Shown in pieces: positions 52,205-61,284 of a DNA stretch of 64,000 nt. The position numbers were made by a program, and so were the translations under genes. This DNA is from an uncultured Solobacterium sp. (lineage in GTDB: Bacteria; Bacillota_I; Bacilli_A; Erysipelotrichales; Erysipelotrichaceae). Numbering within the stretch: position 1 is the first letter of the stretch; every line of letters begins with the position of its first letter. The DNA lies in the NCBI GenBank assembly GCA_900552125.1, contig URYK01000006.1:26345-90344 (forward strand), given 5' to 3'. Under the pieces are notes generated by a model. The model searched no databases. It saw nothing but the letters and a program-made list of their open reading frames with translations, and was not told where the DNA came from.

Positions 52205-53653
52205 ATGACGTCAGAAAACGTGACAATAAAAAAAGAATATTGTCCGAACTGTTTTAATGCAATTGGTTCGATGAGACCCTGTCCGTATTGTGGAAATGAA
52301 CAGTTTGATAGAAAGAATCCGCTGGCGCTCCCGGTAAATGTCGTTTTAAAGAATCGATATGTTGTTGGGAGAATGCTTGGTGCTGGTGGATTCGGAATTA
52401 CCTATAAGTGTTACGATTTAAAAGAACGCAAGATCTGTGCGATTAAAGAGTATGCACCGTCTACTTCAGCCACTCGCTTAAGCGATTCACTTACACTTAC
52501 AGCAACAAGTGTGAGCAGACAGGAGATTTTTGAACATGGCCGGGAGAAGTTTTTAGGAGAGGCTGCAACATTAAGCCAGCTTCAGGATATCCCGGATGTA
52601 GTAAAAATCTGGGACTGCTTTGAGATGAATGGAACCGCTTATTTTGTGATGGAGTTTTTGTCAGGCTCCACTTTAAATGGCATTAAAAAAGCCTATGGCG
52701 GCAGAATAGAATATTCGGTAGCTTATGGAATCATTTTGCAGGCAGCGGAAAGTCTTGGAAAGATTCATGAGGAAGGAAATATTTTTCATAGAGATATCAG
52801 CCCGGAAAATATTATGGTCACAGCGGATCTTGAAGTAAAAATTATTGATTTTGGTACAGCCAAATATATCAATAATCAAAAAAGCCAGACATTGTCGGTT
52901 GTATTAAAGCCAGGATATGCGCCACCGGAGCAGTACAGTACGACTTCAAAGCAGGGAGCATTTACGGATGTTTACGCATTGGCATCTACCTTTTATTATG
53001 TATTAACTGGTAAGAAAATTCCGGCTGCACCAGATCGGTTAGTGAATGAAGACTTTGTCCCACTAGAAGACTATGATTTTCTGGGCGAACAGTATGCAGG
53101 ACTGACTCTTGTTTTAAAAGATGCGTTAAGAACCAGTGTTAAAAAGCGTATTCAGACAATGGAGGAGTTTGCGAGTCGCCTGAAGTCTTTTCACAGTTCT
53201 ATTACTGGACAAAAATCTGACTCTTCTTTTGTACATTCAGAAGAGCGGACGGTATTAGATGAAGGGGATGGAAAGAAAAGAGACAATAAAAAGATAGAAT
53301 CGTCAAAAAAGATTACGCGGATTTATCCTTATCTTGAGGGAAAGACTGATCCGATTTATGGATACCGCTATTATATACCATTGAATACAATGGTGACGGT
53401 AGGCAGATCAAAGGAAAGCAATATTGTTATAAATATGGGAGTAATAGGAAGAAAGCATCTGGAAGTTTTTTATGATACGGATAGTGGATTATTCTTTTTG
53501 ATGGACAATCACTCCGTAAATCATACATATATTAATAACAAATTATGTGAGCCAGAAGTGATATACCCGGTAAAACCAGGAAGTTATCTTCGGTTAGCGG
53601 GGAATTCCTGTGTGTTTCAGTTAGGAGTAGTAAATGAAGAATATAGAGGATAA
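52205..53653 (+). CDS. Ser/Thr protein kinase with C-terminal FHA domain
   Basis: 482 residues, ATG 4 bases after the VWA stop, with GGTGGTGAAACG as ribosome site. Zinc ribbon CPNCFNAIGSMRPCPYCG, kinase domain (about 48-320) with GAGGFGITY, CAIKEYA, HRDISPEN, IDFGTA and APPEQY. There is no membrane helix, so unlike the other kinases of the cluster it is cytosolic. FHA domain at about 390-475 (VTVGRSKESNIVINMGVIGRKHLEVFY); the usual NG turn is changed to NHT, so binding may be altered. Likely the soluble hub kinase of the system. Confidence 0.85.
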   Translation: MTSENVTIKKEYCPNCFNAIGSMRPCPYCGNEQFDRKNPLALPVNVVLKNRYVVGRMLGAGGFGITYKCYDLKERKICAIKEYAPSTSATRLSDSLTLTATSVSRQEIFEHGREKFLGEAATLSQLQDIPDVVKIWDCFEMNGTAYFVMEFLSGSTLNGIKKAYGGRIEYSVAYGIILQAAESLGKIHEEGNIFHRDISPENIMVTADLEVKIIDFGTAKYINNQKSQTLSVVLKPGYAPPEQYSTTSKQGAFTDVYALASTFYYVLTGKKIPAAPDRLVNEDFVPLEDYDFLGEQYAGLTLVLKDALRTSVKKRIQTMEEFASRLKSFHSSITGQKSDSSFVHSEERTVLDEGDGKKRDNKKIESSKKITRIYPYLEGKTDPIYGYRYYIPLNTMVTVGRSKESNIVINMGVIGRKHLEVFYDTDSGLFFLMDNHSVNHTYINNKLCEPEVIYPVKPGSYLRLAGNSCVFQLGVVNEEYRG

Positions 53654-54503
53654 TTCAATGGAAAGAACTGCTGAGCTTACTCCCGCAGAAAGCGAGACAT
53701 TGCTGAGGGGACATGTATGGCAGCAGCCAGAGAATGAGAACCTTGTTTGTGGTGCGATCAGTTCTGTAATAGGAGCAAGGGAGAATCAGCAGGATAGCTG
53801 CTATATGGATATAGAACCTGACGGAAATTCCATTGGTATCGTTTGTGATGGAATGGGAGGACTAAAAGGTGGAGAAATAGCGAGCCAGCAGGCAGTATGT
53901 ATGTTTGTGGAGGACTTTGAACAGGTTCGAAAAACAGAGAATAACTTTTATCATTTTTTCTGCAATGAGATGATAGAGATTGATGACATGGTTGCCGGAC
54001 TTACAGATGAGCGGGGCGAACTTCTTTCTGCCGGAACAACCTTAGTGGGCGTTGCCATTAAAAATGGATTTTTACAGTGGATTTCTGTAGGAGACAGTAA
54101 AATTTATGTAATCCGCAGGGATGATATGGTCTGTGTTACTAAGGAACATAATTACCTGATGCTCCTTAATAAACAGTTAGAAGAAGGCACCATTGATGAG
54201 GAAGAATATGCAAGAGAGGTAAAAAGAGGAGCGGCACTCATTAGTTATCTTGGAATGGGTAATGTGAATCTTATGGATGCTAATCCAAATCCACTGCCAT
54301 TGGAGGATGGTGATATTGTTGTTTTGTGCAGCGACGGATTATATAAGGCACTTTCTGATGCACAGATTTATGAAATTATTAGTAAAAATGCAGACGACTT
54401 AGAAGCGGCTGTTCAGGAACTACAAATGCAGGCACAAATATCTGCCGGAAGAGTACAGGATAATACATCCATTGTGGTGTTATCATACAGACCAAACGTA
54501 TAA
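53634..54503 (+). CDS. PP2C-type Ser/Thr protein phosphatase
   Basis: 289 residues, ATG overlapping the kinase end by 20 bases after TAGGAGTAG. Motifs ARENQQDSCYM, IVCDGMGGLKGGE, GTTLVGVAI, WISVGDSKIYVI, VVLCSDGLYKAL and VQDNTSIVVLSY give a complete PP2C metal site. It is the second PP2C of the cluster and, being coupled to the FHA kinase, probably its dedicated counterpart. Confidence 0.9.
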   Translation: MKNIEDNSMERTAELTPAESETLLRGHVWQQPENENLVCGAISSVIGARENQQDSCYMDIEPDGNSIGIVCDGMGGLKGGEIASQQAVCMFVEDFEQVRKTENNFYHFFCNEMIEIDDMVAGLTDERGELLSAGTTLVGVAIKNGFLQWISVGDSKIYVIRRDDMVCVTKEHNYLMLLNKQLEEGTIDEEEYAREVKRGAALISYLGMGNVNLMDANPNPLPLEDGDIVVLCSDGLYKALSDAQIYEIISKNADDLEAAVQELQMQAQISAGRVQDNTSIVVLSYRPNV

Positions 54504-54516
54504 GGAGGAATTCAAT

Positions 54517-55440
54517 ATGAATTTAACAAGATGTAATCACGGACACTTTTATGATATGGACAAGTTTGAGAGCTGCCCACACTGTAAAAATAATGGGGCT
54601 GGGGCAGCAGCAGAGGCAACCGTGGGACTTACTGGAGGTACAGCAGGAGCAACAGAGCCATATTCTGGCAATGCAGGAGATGTGACAGTTCCTGTAGGAA
54701 TGACAAGTCCATTAGATGAAGTAAATACAGGATTAGGAAAACCAATTGATGCAACAGAAGAAAAAACAGAGGCAGCATTCCAGAAGATTTCTAATCCAAA
54801 TCCGTTTGCACCTGCCAAAAATCCAGGTTTTCAGAATTTCGCAGGAGAAGATCCAACAGAGCCATTATCTTCTATGCCGCCAAGAACACAGCCTCAAAAA
54901 GTGATGCAGGGTACTATTGATCCGATTATTCCACAAGACACTGGAAAAAGCTTAAAAGATGTAATTGAAACGGTTGCCAATGCAACAACAACCTCCACAG
55001 ATGATGGAAAGACTATCGGCTTCTATGACGGGGCGCTTTCAGAAAAAGATAAGGTGATTGATCCTGTTGTAGGATGGCTTGTATGTATTAAGGGAGATGC
55101 TTTTGGAAGCAGCTTTGTGTTAAAGAGCGGTAAAAACTTTATCGGAAGAGACAGAAAGATGGACGTAGCACTTACAGGAGATAAGAGCGTATCCCGCGAA
55201 TGCCATGCAATCGTAATCTATGACCCAAGAAGCAGAATGTTCCTCGTTCAGCCTGGAACATCCAGAGAATTATTCTACTTAAATGATAAGGTTGTCCTTG
55301 GTGTAGAAGCAATCGGAAGTCACGACATTCTTGCAATCGGTAAAACAGAATTAATGTTTATTCCTTGCTGTGGCGAATCTTTCTGCTGGGAAGACCAGAT
55401 TGAAAGAGCGAATGCAGAAACAGCCAAAGAAAAGAAATAG
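54517..55440 (+). CDS. Zinc-ribbon protein with C-terminal FHA domain
   Basis: 307 residues from the ATG at 54517 after TAAGGAGGAATT. Zinc ribbon CNHGHFYDMDKFESCPHC, then a Thr/Pro/Ala-rich flexible region (about 30-180) with many threonines that could be kinase targets. PVVGWLVCIKGDAFGSSFVL leads into the FHA domain (about 195-290: FIGRDRKMDVALTGDKSVSRECHA). The domain order resembles phosphothreonine-switch proteins such as GarA/OdhI (N-terminal Thr, C-terminal FHA), extended. Last gene of the cluster and intact paralogue of the broken gene at 49.7 kb. Confidence 0.8.
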   Translation: MNLTRCNHGHFYDMDKFESCPHCKNNGAGAAAEATVGLTGGTAGATEPYSGNAGDVTVPVGMTSPLDEVNTGLGKPIDATEEKTEAAFQKISNPNPFAPAKNPGFQNFAGEDPTEPLSSMPPRTQPQKVMQGTIDPIIPQDTGKSLKDVIETVANATTTSTDDGKTIGFYDGALSEKDKVIDPVVGWLVCIKGDAFGSSFVLKSGKNFIGRDRKMDVALTGDKSVSRECHAIVIYDPRSRMFLVQPGTSRELFYLNDKVVLGVEAIGSHDILAIGKTELMFIPCCGESFCWEDQIERANAETAKEKK

Positions 55441-55493
55441 AGACTGGAATACTATATTATTGATATTTCGCTGAAAATCAATGAGGCAGTACA

Positions 55494-55697
55494 CTAGAGC
55501 GTGTTTGAAAAATATTTAAAGTTGTTTATATTGCCAAAATCAATTATTATATACTGCATATATGTCTTTAAAATATGTCAATTATGATATAAATAATATT
55601 TATTTTTGATATTTTCAGTATCAACAAGCAGTAATAACTCTTGTGTTTTGTATAACTTTTATTTTTCAAACATGCTCTAGAGCGTGTTTGAAAAATG
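55494..55697. mobile_element. MITE-like element with terminal inverted repeats
   Basis: The sequence AGAGCGTGTTTGAAAAAT begins at 55496. Its inverted copy, with one mismatch, ends at 55680, enclosing about 145 bases of AT-rich, gene-free sequence. A third copy, in direct orientation, starts in the shared CTCTAGAG palindrome at 55676-55683. A related end is seen at 58574. Terminal inverted repeats without a transposase suggest a miniature element mobilised in trans. Confidence 0.65.
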
Positions 55698-55733
55698 CTT
55701 ATAATTAAACACAGACACGGTCTGTTTACATTA

Positions 55734-57110
55734 TTATTCCGGTTGTTTTGGTAAGCCGGCAAATCCTGCTTCTAAATCCTTATCGGTAGGAATATAGTCG
55801 CTCATCTCACCATTGTTATATTTTTCATATGCTACCATATCAAAGTATCCGGTTCCGGTAAGTCCGAAAAGAATTGTCTTTTCTTCTCCAGTTTCTTTGC
55901 ATTTTAAAGCTTCATCAATGGCTACACGAATCGCATGACTGCTTTCTGGTGCAGGTAAGATTCCTTCTACTCTTGCAAACTGCTCTGCTGCTTCAAATAC
56001 TGATGTCTGTTCTACGCTTCTTGCCTCAATTAAGCCCTGATCGTATAATTCAGATACGATACTGCTCATTCCATGATAACGGAGTCCTCCTGCATGATTT
56101 GCAGATGGGATGAATCCGCTTCCTAATGTATACATCTTTGCCATTGGGCATACCTTTCCTGTATCACAGAAATCGTAGACGTATTTACCACGAGTTAAGC
56201 TTGGGCAGGAAGCCGGCTCTACTGCAATAAAGTGATAATCGGCTTCTCCACGAAGCTTTTCTCCCATAAATGGAGAGATTAAGCCCCCAAGGTTAGAACC
56301 ACCGCCGGCACATCCGATAATAATATCCGGTTTGATTCCGTATTTGTCCATGGCAATCTTTGATTCTAATCCGATGACAGACTGGTGAAGAAGTACCTGA
56401 TTTAATACACTTCCTAAAACATAACGATACCCTTCATGCTTCGTTGCAGTCTCAACTGCTTCTGAAATCGCACAGCCAAGGCTTCCTGTTGTTCCCGGAT
56501 GTTCCTCTAAAATCTTCTTTCCAACTTCTGTCGTAGTAGATGGGGATGGTGTTACACTTGCTCCATAAGTACGCATTACTTCACGACGGAAAGGTTTCTG
56601 CTCATAAGAAACTTTAACCATATATACTTTACAATCAAGATCAAAATACGCACATGCCATAGAAAGTGCAGTTCCCCACTGACCTGCTCCTGTCTCTGTA
56701 GTAACTCCCTTTAATCCCTGCTGCTTTGCATAGTAAGCCTGTGCAATCGCAGAATTAAGCTTGTGACTTCCACTTGTATTATTTCCTTCAAATTTATAAT
56801 AAATCTTTGCAGGTGTTCCAAGCTTCTTCTCTAAACAGTATGCCCGTACTAATGGTGATGGACGGTACATCTTGTAAAAGTCTTTAATCTCCTGTGGAAT
56901 TGGAATATAGGCATCCGTATCATTTAACTCCTGCTTCACTAATTCTTTACAGAAAACAGGCTCTAATTCCTCTGGTTTTAAAGGCTCTAATGTTGCTGGA
57001 TTTAATAAAGGTGCCGGCTTCTTCTTCATATCTGCACGCACATTATACCAACTGTCAGGCATCTCATTCTCTTCAAGATAAATTTTGTAAGGGATTTCTT
57101 TATTGCTCAT
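55734..57110 (-). CDS. trpB: Tryptophan synthase beta-like protein (TrpB2 type)
   Basis: 458 residues, ATG preceded by AAAGGAGAAGG on the minus strand. Pyridoxal-phosphate Lys in NNTSGSHKLNSA, phosphate loop CAGGGSNLGG, GAGQWGTALSMACAYF, and a C-terminal GLTGTGYFDM. The length of about 450 and the N-terminal extension (PLLNPATLEPLKPEELEPVF) point to the TrpB2 group rather than the 400-residue TrpB1. No trpA or other trp gene is adjacent, as is usual for TrpB2, which may recycle indole with serine. Isolated, reading towards the MITE. Confidence 0.9.
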   Translation of the reverse strand: MSNKEIPYKIYLEENEMPDSWYNVRADMKKKPAPLLNPATLEPLKPEELEPVFCKELVKQELNDTDAYIPIPQEIKDFYKMYRPSPLVRAYCLEKKLGTPAKIYYKFEGNNTSGSHKLNSAIAQAYYAKQQGLKGVTTETGAGQWGTALSMACAYFDLDCKVYMVKVSYEQKPFRREVMRTYGASVTPSPSTTTEVGKKILEEHPGTTGSLGCAISEAVETATKHEGYRYVLGSVLNQVLLHQSVIGLESKIAMDKYGIKPDIIIGCAGGGSNLGGLISPFMGEKLRGEADYHFIAVEPASCPSLTRGKYVYDFCDTGKVCPMAKMYTLGSGFIPSANHAGGLRYHGMSSIVSELYDQGLIEARSVEQTSVFEAAEQFARVEGILPAPESSHAIRVAIDEALKCKETGEEKTILFGLTGTGYFDMVAYEKYNNGEMSDYIPTDKDLEAGFAGLPKQPE

Positions 57111-57236
57111 ATCCTTCTCCTTTGCAAATCTTTTTCTTTTAATTTAACAATTTAACACTCTAGTCTAATACATTATGCTATACATAGTTTATACTATCTG
57201 TCTTCCTACGTCAAGTATATTACTATTTAATTCATT

Positions 57237-57389
57237 AAGAGACAGACGCCCGAGAAGAGATACGATATCCTATATTTGTGACTTTAGTCGCGGCGGTTTA
57301 AATGCTCGCTTTATGCGCTCGCATCTAAACCTTGCTCCGAGGCCACAAATATAGGATATCGTATCTCTTCTCGGGCTGTCTTTGGCTGG
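57237..57389. repeat. Palindromic repeat element, copy 1 (32-bp perfect arms)
   Basis: Arms 57249-57280 and 57344-57375 are perfectly complementary over 32 bp. The inner 10 bases (TATATTTGTG) and the 63-base core (ACTTTAGTCGC...TTGCTCCGAGGC, with an inner GGTTTA/TAAACC pair) are shared with copies at 59.6 and 63.9 kb. The outer 21 bases of the arms are specific to this copy. The flanks (AAGAGACAGACG left, CTGTCTTTGGCTG right) are again conserved. Lies upstream of trpB in a gene-poor stretch. Confidence 0.8.
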
Positions 57390-57504
57390 ATTTTGTTTGA
57401 ATTAAATAGTAGTTGTGGAGATTTGGGGGAGAAGACAGAAGTTTTCTGCTTGCTCTGAAATTATTGTGAATAGATATTTTGTATTTAAATGGAAGTTATA
57501 AAGG

Positions 57505-57690
57505 TTAAAAAGGGAAATTAAATTTAATGGGGTTATAATCAGATACAGTTAATTTTTCCGTAGTAGGATTGCCATAGCTGTCCATTTTCCACACGCCTTC
57601 TTCACAGGCCTCATATCGAATCTCATTAATTCGTTTTAATGCATTTTGTGCATCTGTTATGTACTCTCTTGTTTTTTTACCCCTATTTTA
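57505..57690 (-). pseudogene. Fragment of a CAP/SCP-domain surface protein
   Basis: A minus-strand frame of about 60 codons without a start reads REYITDAQNALKRINEIRYEACEEG, then KLTVSDYNPIKFNF, ending at 57505. The NxIRxEAC...KLT..DY.PIK pattern is the opening of the CAP domain in gut Firmicutes surface proteins. The rest of the domain (about 100 residues) is absent. The sequence between it and the alarmone synthetase shows nothing else. Confidence 0.5.
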
Positions 57691-57901
57691 CACCGTTTTC
57701 TCAAATATCTGCTAGAGAAATGTCTGCAGGTGGCGTATACTAAAACTGTATGTGTGAATAGCACATTTAGTATGAATTCTACATAATTTGCATTTACATT
57801 ATAAAAATACTATATACATAAAAAGAGCTAAGAAACATTTCTGCAAATTATTTTGGAATATCTGCCATATTTTTTTAAGAAGAAAGAGGGAATGAACGTA
57901 A

Positions 57902-58573
57902 GTGAAAAAGAAGAAGGTTAAACCAGTAAAACAGATGGGGTCTACGGGGACGAAGTTGCAAAAAGAAGTAGCTGCTATGGAAGAGGCTATGAAGCAGCAT
58001 CATATAGAGGAACAATGCCAACTGCTTATTGATGAGATGATGCCGCAGATTAAAAGGCTTGGACGCTCGCTTTCCGGCACTTATCATCGAAATATTATTG
58101 AATATACGACAAGCCGGATTAAAAGCCCGGAAAGTATTGTGGAAAAATTACACCGCAAGAACAGAGAGGTTTCTCTTGATAAAGCTGTAGAGACTCTGCG
58201 TGATCTTGCCGGTATTCGTGTAATCTGCTCTTTTCAGGATGATGTATACCGTGTGGCTGGAGCAATTAAAAATCTTCCCGGTTATGAGCTTGTAAAAGAA
58301 AAAAATTATATTAACAAACCAAAAGCCAGCGGTTACCGCAGTATTCATCTTATTTTAAGACCAGCAAATACCGCATATGACATTAACTATATTGAGATTC
58401 AGGTTCGTTCTGCTGCCATGAACTACTGGGCGATTCTTGAATATCAGCTTTGCTATAAAAATGAGAAAAAAGGTGCTGAACGAATTCGAAAAGAATTAAA
58501 GGAATGTGCAATTGACATTGCAAAGATTGATAAAAAAATGCTGAAGTTGCGAAAAGAGATTGAAAAAATTTAA
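57902..58573 (+). CDS. Small alarmone synthetase (RelA/SpoT synthetase domain only)
   Basis: 223 residues, GTG start at 57902 with a modest GAAAGAGGGA site. Synthetase motifs RIKSPESIVEKLHRK, LRDLAGIRVICSFQDDVYRV, GYRSIHLIL and IEIQVRSAAMNYWAILEYQLCYK are present; the HD hydrolase and regulatory domains of Rel are missing, as in RelQ/RelP-type enzymes. Makes (p)ppGpp from GTP/GDP and ATP in response to envelope or other stress, mainly under transcriptional control. Monocistronic. Confidence 0.85.
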   Translation: MKKKKVKPVKQMGSTGTKLQKEVAAMEEAMKQHHIEEQCQLLIDEMMPQIKRLGRSLSGTYHRNIIEYTTSRIKSPESIVEKLHRKNREVSLDKAVETLRDLAGIRVICSFQDDVYRVAGAIKNLPGYELVKEKNYINKPKASGYRSIHLILRPANTAYDINYIEIQVRSAAMNYWAILEYQLCYKNEKKGAERIRKELKECAIDIAKIDKKMLKLRKEIEKI

Positions 58574-58592
58574 AGCGTGCTTGAAAAATACT
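58574..58592 (+). repeat. Isolated end resembling the MITE terminal repeat
   Basis: AAGCGTGCTTGAAAAATA directly after the synthetase stop matches the terminal repeat at 55.5 kb in all but two or three positions. No matching inverted end is seen nearby, so it is a relic. Confidence 0.45.
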
Positions 58593-58688
58593 TTCTGTAA
58601 GAGAGTAAAAGAGAAAAGATATCTGCAGTGCTATAAAAAATCATTATAAAAAGATATCCTTTCAGTGCAAAGGTTTCCATTTATCTCT

Positions 58689-58731
58689 CCCATATTCTGC
58701 GATACAATATTTGCAGAATGTGGGATTTTTT
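58689..58731 (+). terminator. Rho-independent terminator
   Basis: CCCATATTCTGC (58689-58700) and GCAGAATGTGGG (58713-58724), 12 bp with one G-U, then T6. Ends the synthetase transcript. Confidence 0.85.
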
Positions 58732-58790
58732 GAACCTCACTTATTATAGAACGTTATCATTTTATTACTATAGAGAAAGGCACTTATTTT

Positions 58791-59510
58791 ATGAGTCATG
58801 CAGAATTTACCCCCACAACAAATGAATTTATCGGAACGGCCGCAGGGCACACTATCGGCATGGTTATCCCTAATATTGACCCAGAAGTGCGGACTCTTTT
58901 AAAGATTCCAGAGCAATATTCTTCCCTGGGAATTCTTACTTCAAGAACCGGAGCTGCCGCACAGGCATTTTCCGTAGATGAAGCTGCAAAAGCCTGTAAT
59001 GTAGAACTTCTTATCTTTGAATTACCAAGAGATACGGAAGGCTACTCTGGTCACGGGAACTTAATCGTGCTTGGAGCTTATGATGTGAGCGATGCCCGAC
59101 GTGCCGTAGAAGTTGCTCTTACACTAATTGATGAAAAAGCGGAACGAATTTACATCAATGAAGTTGGTCACATGGAAATGCATGTAACTGCCAATGCCGG
59201 CCCAGTACTTCACCAGATTTTTGATGCACCACTTGGCAAAGCTTTCGGTTTCATCTGTGCCGGTCCCGCCGGAATTGCTATCGTTGCTGCAGACACTGCT
59301 GTAAAGTCTTCGCCAGTCGATATCGTGTGGTACGGAACACCTTCCATTAATCTGTCTCATACTAACGAAGTAATCATTGGAGTGAGCGGAGATTATGGTG
59401 CTGTGAAAAAAGCTGTTGATATTGCTTATGAAAAGGCCAGCGCACTTATTGAGGTATTTGGGCAAAAACCGGCTTCTATTCTGCATTTTACACAAAATCC
59501 TGATTTGTAG
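58791..59510 (+). CDS. pduB: Bacterial microcompartment shell protein, PduB-like (tandem BMC domain)
   Basis: 239 residues, ATG after GAAAGGCAC. Two BMC domains in tandem: EFIGTAAGHTIGMVIPNIDPEV, LGILTSRTGAAAQAFSVDEAAK, LLIFELPRDTEGYSGHGNLIVLGA, then HQIFDAPLGKAFGFICAGPAGIAIVAADTAVK. These match the PduB/EtuB type of trimeric shell protein, which forms pores in propanediol- or ethanolamine-type compartments. No other microcompartment gene is nearby, so it is an orphan here; it may join a shell encoded elsewhere. Has its own AT-rich promoter region and a terminator before it. Confidence 0.85.
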   Translation: MSHAEFTPTTNEFIGTAAGHTIGMVIPNIDPEVRTLLKIPEQYSSLGILTSRTGAAAQAFSVDEAAKACNVELLIFELPRDTEGYSGHGNLIVLGAYDVSDARRAVEVALTLIDEKAERIYINEVGHMEMHVTANAGPVLHQIFDAPLGKAFGFICAGPAGIAIVAADTAVKSSPVDIVWYGTPSINLSHTNEVIIGVSGDYGAVKKAVDIAYEKASALIEVFGQKPASILHFTQNPDL

Positions 59511-59597
59511 AGCGAAACAGACCAACTCCCCGTAAGGTCACAATTGTCTGAAGCCTCCCTCAAATCTTTCTCAAAATAAATTCTGAATTTGCATGGG

Positions 59598-59748
59598 CAG
59601 CCAAAGACAGCTCTCAGAGAATAAAATAACCTATATTTGTGGCCTTGGAGCAAGGTTTGGATACGAGCGTGTATAAGCGAGTATTCAAACCGCTGCGACT
59701 AAAGTCACAAATATAGGTTATTTTATTCTCTGAGAACGTCTCTTTGCC
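59598..59748. repeat. Palindromic repeat element, copy 2 (30-bp perfect arms)
   Basis: Arms 59612-59641 and 59706-59735 are perfectly complementary over 30 bp. The core is the copy-1 core in reverse orientation (TTGGAGCAAGGTTTGGATAC ... GCGACTAAAGT), with compensating differences. Flanks CAGCCAAAGACAGC and ACGTCTCTTTGCC match those of copies 1 and 3. It separates the convergent pduB-like and galT genes, so could also serve as a two-way terminator, although no T-run follows. Confidence 0.8.
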
Positions 59749-59764
59749 TGCGGCAAATCACAAT

Positions 59765-61261
59765 TTATAAAGTATTGATGAAGCGTTCAAAGGCTTTTCT
59801 TCCTTCTTCAGTACATTTGTACACTCCCGCATCTTCGAGTACTTTTACAAACACTTCCCCAATTTCTTCTTTGAGGATATCCCACACATTTTCCTGTGTG
59901 ATTTCCGCGTATTTTGGAAGGAAGTCTTTTACCCAGTCAGCATGTTTTTCCAGTCCTCCGACAGAGGAAACGTCTTTTCCACTTACAAGGCAGTCAGCGA
60001 GGCTTTCCATCTCTTTTTTAAGGCGTGAAGGAAGTACGGCAAGTCCCATAACCTCGATAAGACCGATATTTTCCTTCTTGATGTGATGATATTCTGGTCT
60101 TGGATGATAGACTCCGAGTGGTCTTTCTTCTGTGGTGATGTTATTTCTTAATGTGAGGTCGAGTTCGTATTCTTCCCCTCTTCTTCTTGCGATTGGTGTG
60201 ATTGTATTATGTGGTTCTCCGTTTGTCTGCTCAAAGATAAATGCATCTGGATCAGTGTAGTTGCGCCATTTTTTAAGAATATGGTCAGCAAGGTCTATCA
60301 GGCGTTCCGGGTCTTTATGACGGATTCGTATAACAGATAATGGCCAGTGTACGATTCCTGCGGTTACATCTTCATAGCCGGGCACTTTAAATTCTTTTTC
60401 CATTTCGGCCCGTTCCATTGCAAAGGTATAATGTCCCCCCTGAAAATGGTCATGTGTGAGGATAGAACCTCCTACGATTGGTAAATCCGCATTGGAACCG
60501 ACAAAATAATGTGGGAACTGACGGATAAAGTCAAATAATTTGGCAAAGGTATCCCTGTCTATTTTCATCGGAGTATGCTGTCCATTTAAGACAATACAAT
60601 GCTCATTATAATAAACATATGGAGAGTACTGAAATCCCCAACGGCTTCCGTGAATGGTTATCGGGATAATACGGTGATTCTGTCTTGCCGGATGATTCAT
60701 TCTTCCCGCATAACCTTCATTTTCTATGCAAAGCTGGCACTTTGGATATGCACTCTGCTTTGCATTCTTGGCTGCTGCGATTGCCTTCGGGTCTTTCTCT
60801 GGTTTTGACAAATTAATCGTGATATCAATAACGCCATAGGGACTGTCCACTGTCCATTTCATATCTTTCTGGATACGATCTTTTCTTATGTAATTGCTGT
60901 TCTGGCTAAGTTCATAAAAATAATCTGTTGCATATTTCGGATTTTTTTCATAATAGGCATCAAAAATCTTTTTTACTGTACCTGGTCTTGGAGTCATAAT
61001 TCCCATCAGCTTTGTATCAAACAAATCCCTTGTGACAATATCATCACTCTGAATGATTCCCTTTTCAAATGCAATATCTGTCAATTCATTTAAAATATCC
61101 GCAAGCACCATTTTTTCTCCGAAAATATCCGGATTATCATATTCATCCAAACCGAATAAATCAAGATACTGGTTAATCATGAAAATCTCGTCTTCTGGCT
61201 GAATCAGCTTCGCTCCGATACCATAATGGACAAGCTTCTTGATATTCTTTGTCAGTCCCAT
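59765..61261 (-). CDS. galT: UDP-glucose-hexose-1-phosphate uridylyltransferase (Firmicutes type)
   Basis: 498 residues, ATG preceded by TAGGAGGACAG on the minus strand. Longer than the 350-residue Proteobacterial enzyme and of the class II type: ATDYFYELSQNSNYIRKDRI, YSPYVYYNEHCIVLNGQHTPM, GGSILTHDHFQGGHYTFAMER and NEPHNTITPIARRR carry the His residues of the active site. Transfers UMP between glucose-1-P and galactose-1-P in the Leloir pathway. Lies 24 bases downstream of galK in the same operon. Confidence 0.95.
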   Translation of the reverse strand: MGLTKNIKKLVHYGIGAKLIQPEDEIFMINQYLDLFGLDEYDNPDIFGEKMVLADILNELTDIAFEKGIIQSDDIVTRDLFDTKLMGIMTPRPGTVKKIFDAYYEKNPKYATDYFYELSQNSNYIRKDRIQKDMKWTVDSPYGVIDITINLSKPEKDPKAIAAAKNAKQSAYPKCQLCIENEGYAGRMNHPARQNHRIIPITIHGSRWGFQYSPYVYYNEHCIVLNGQHTPMKIDRDTFAKLFDFIRQFPHYFVGSNADLPIVGGSILTHDHFQGGHYTFAMERAEMEKEFKVPGYEDVTAGIVHWPLSVIRIRHKDPERLIDLADHILKKWRNYTDPDAFIFEQTNGEPHNTITPIARRRGEEYELDLTLRNNITTEERPLGVYHPRPEYHHIKKENIGLIEVMGLAVLPSRLKKEMESLADCLVSGKDVSSVGGLEKHADWVKDFLPKYAEITQENVWDILKEEIGEVFVKVLEDAGVYKCTEEGRKAFERFINTL

Positions 61262-61284
61262 TTTTCTGTCCTCCTAATATTATC

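Noticed and set aside
31558-55440. Type VII or type VI secretion locus
   Set aside because: FHA and kinase parts are shared with those systems, but no WXG100, EssC-like ATPase, or sheath/baseplate genes are present.
57237-57389. Retron-like msr/msd structure
   Set aside because: The long hairpin is suggestive, but there is no reverse transcriptase in the window and the element is repeated three times without a partner gene.
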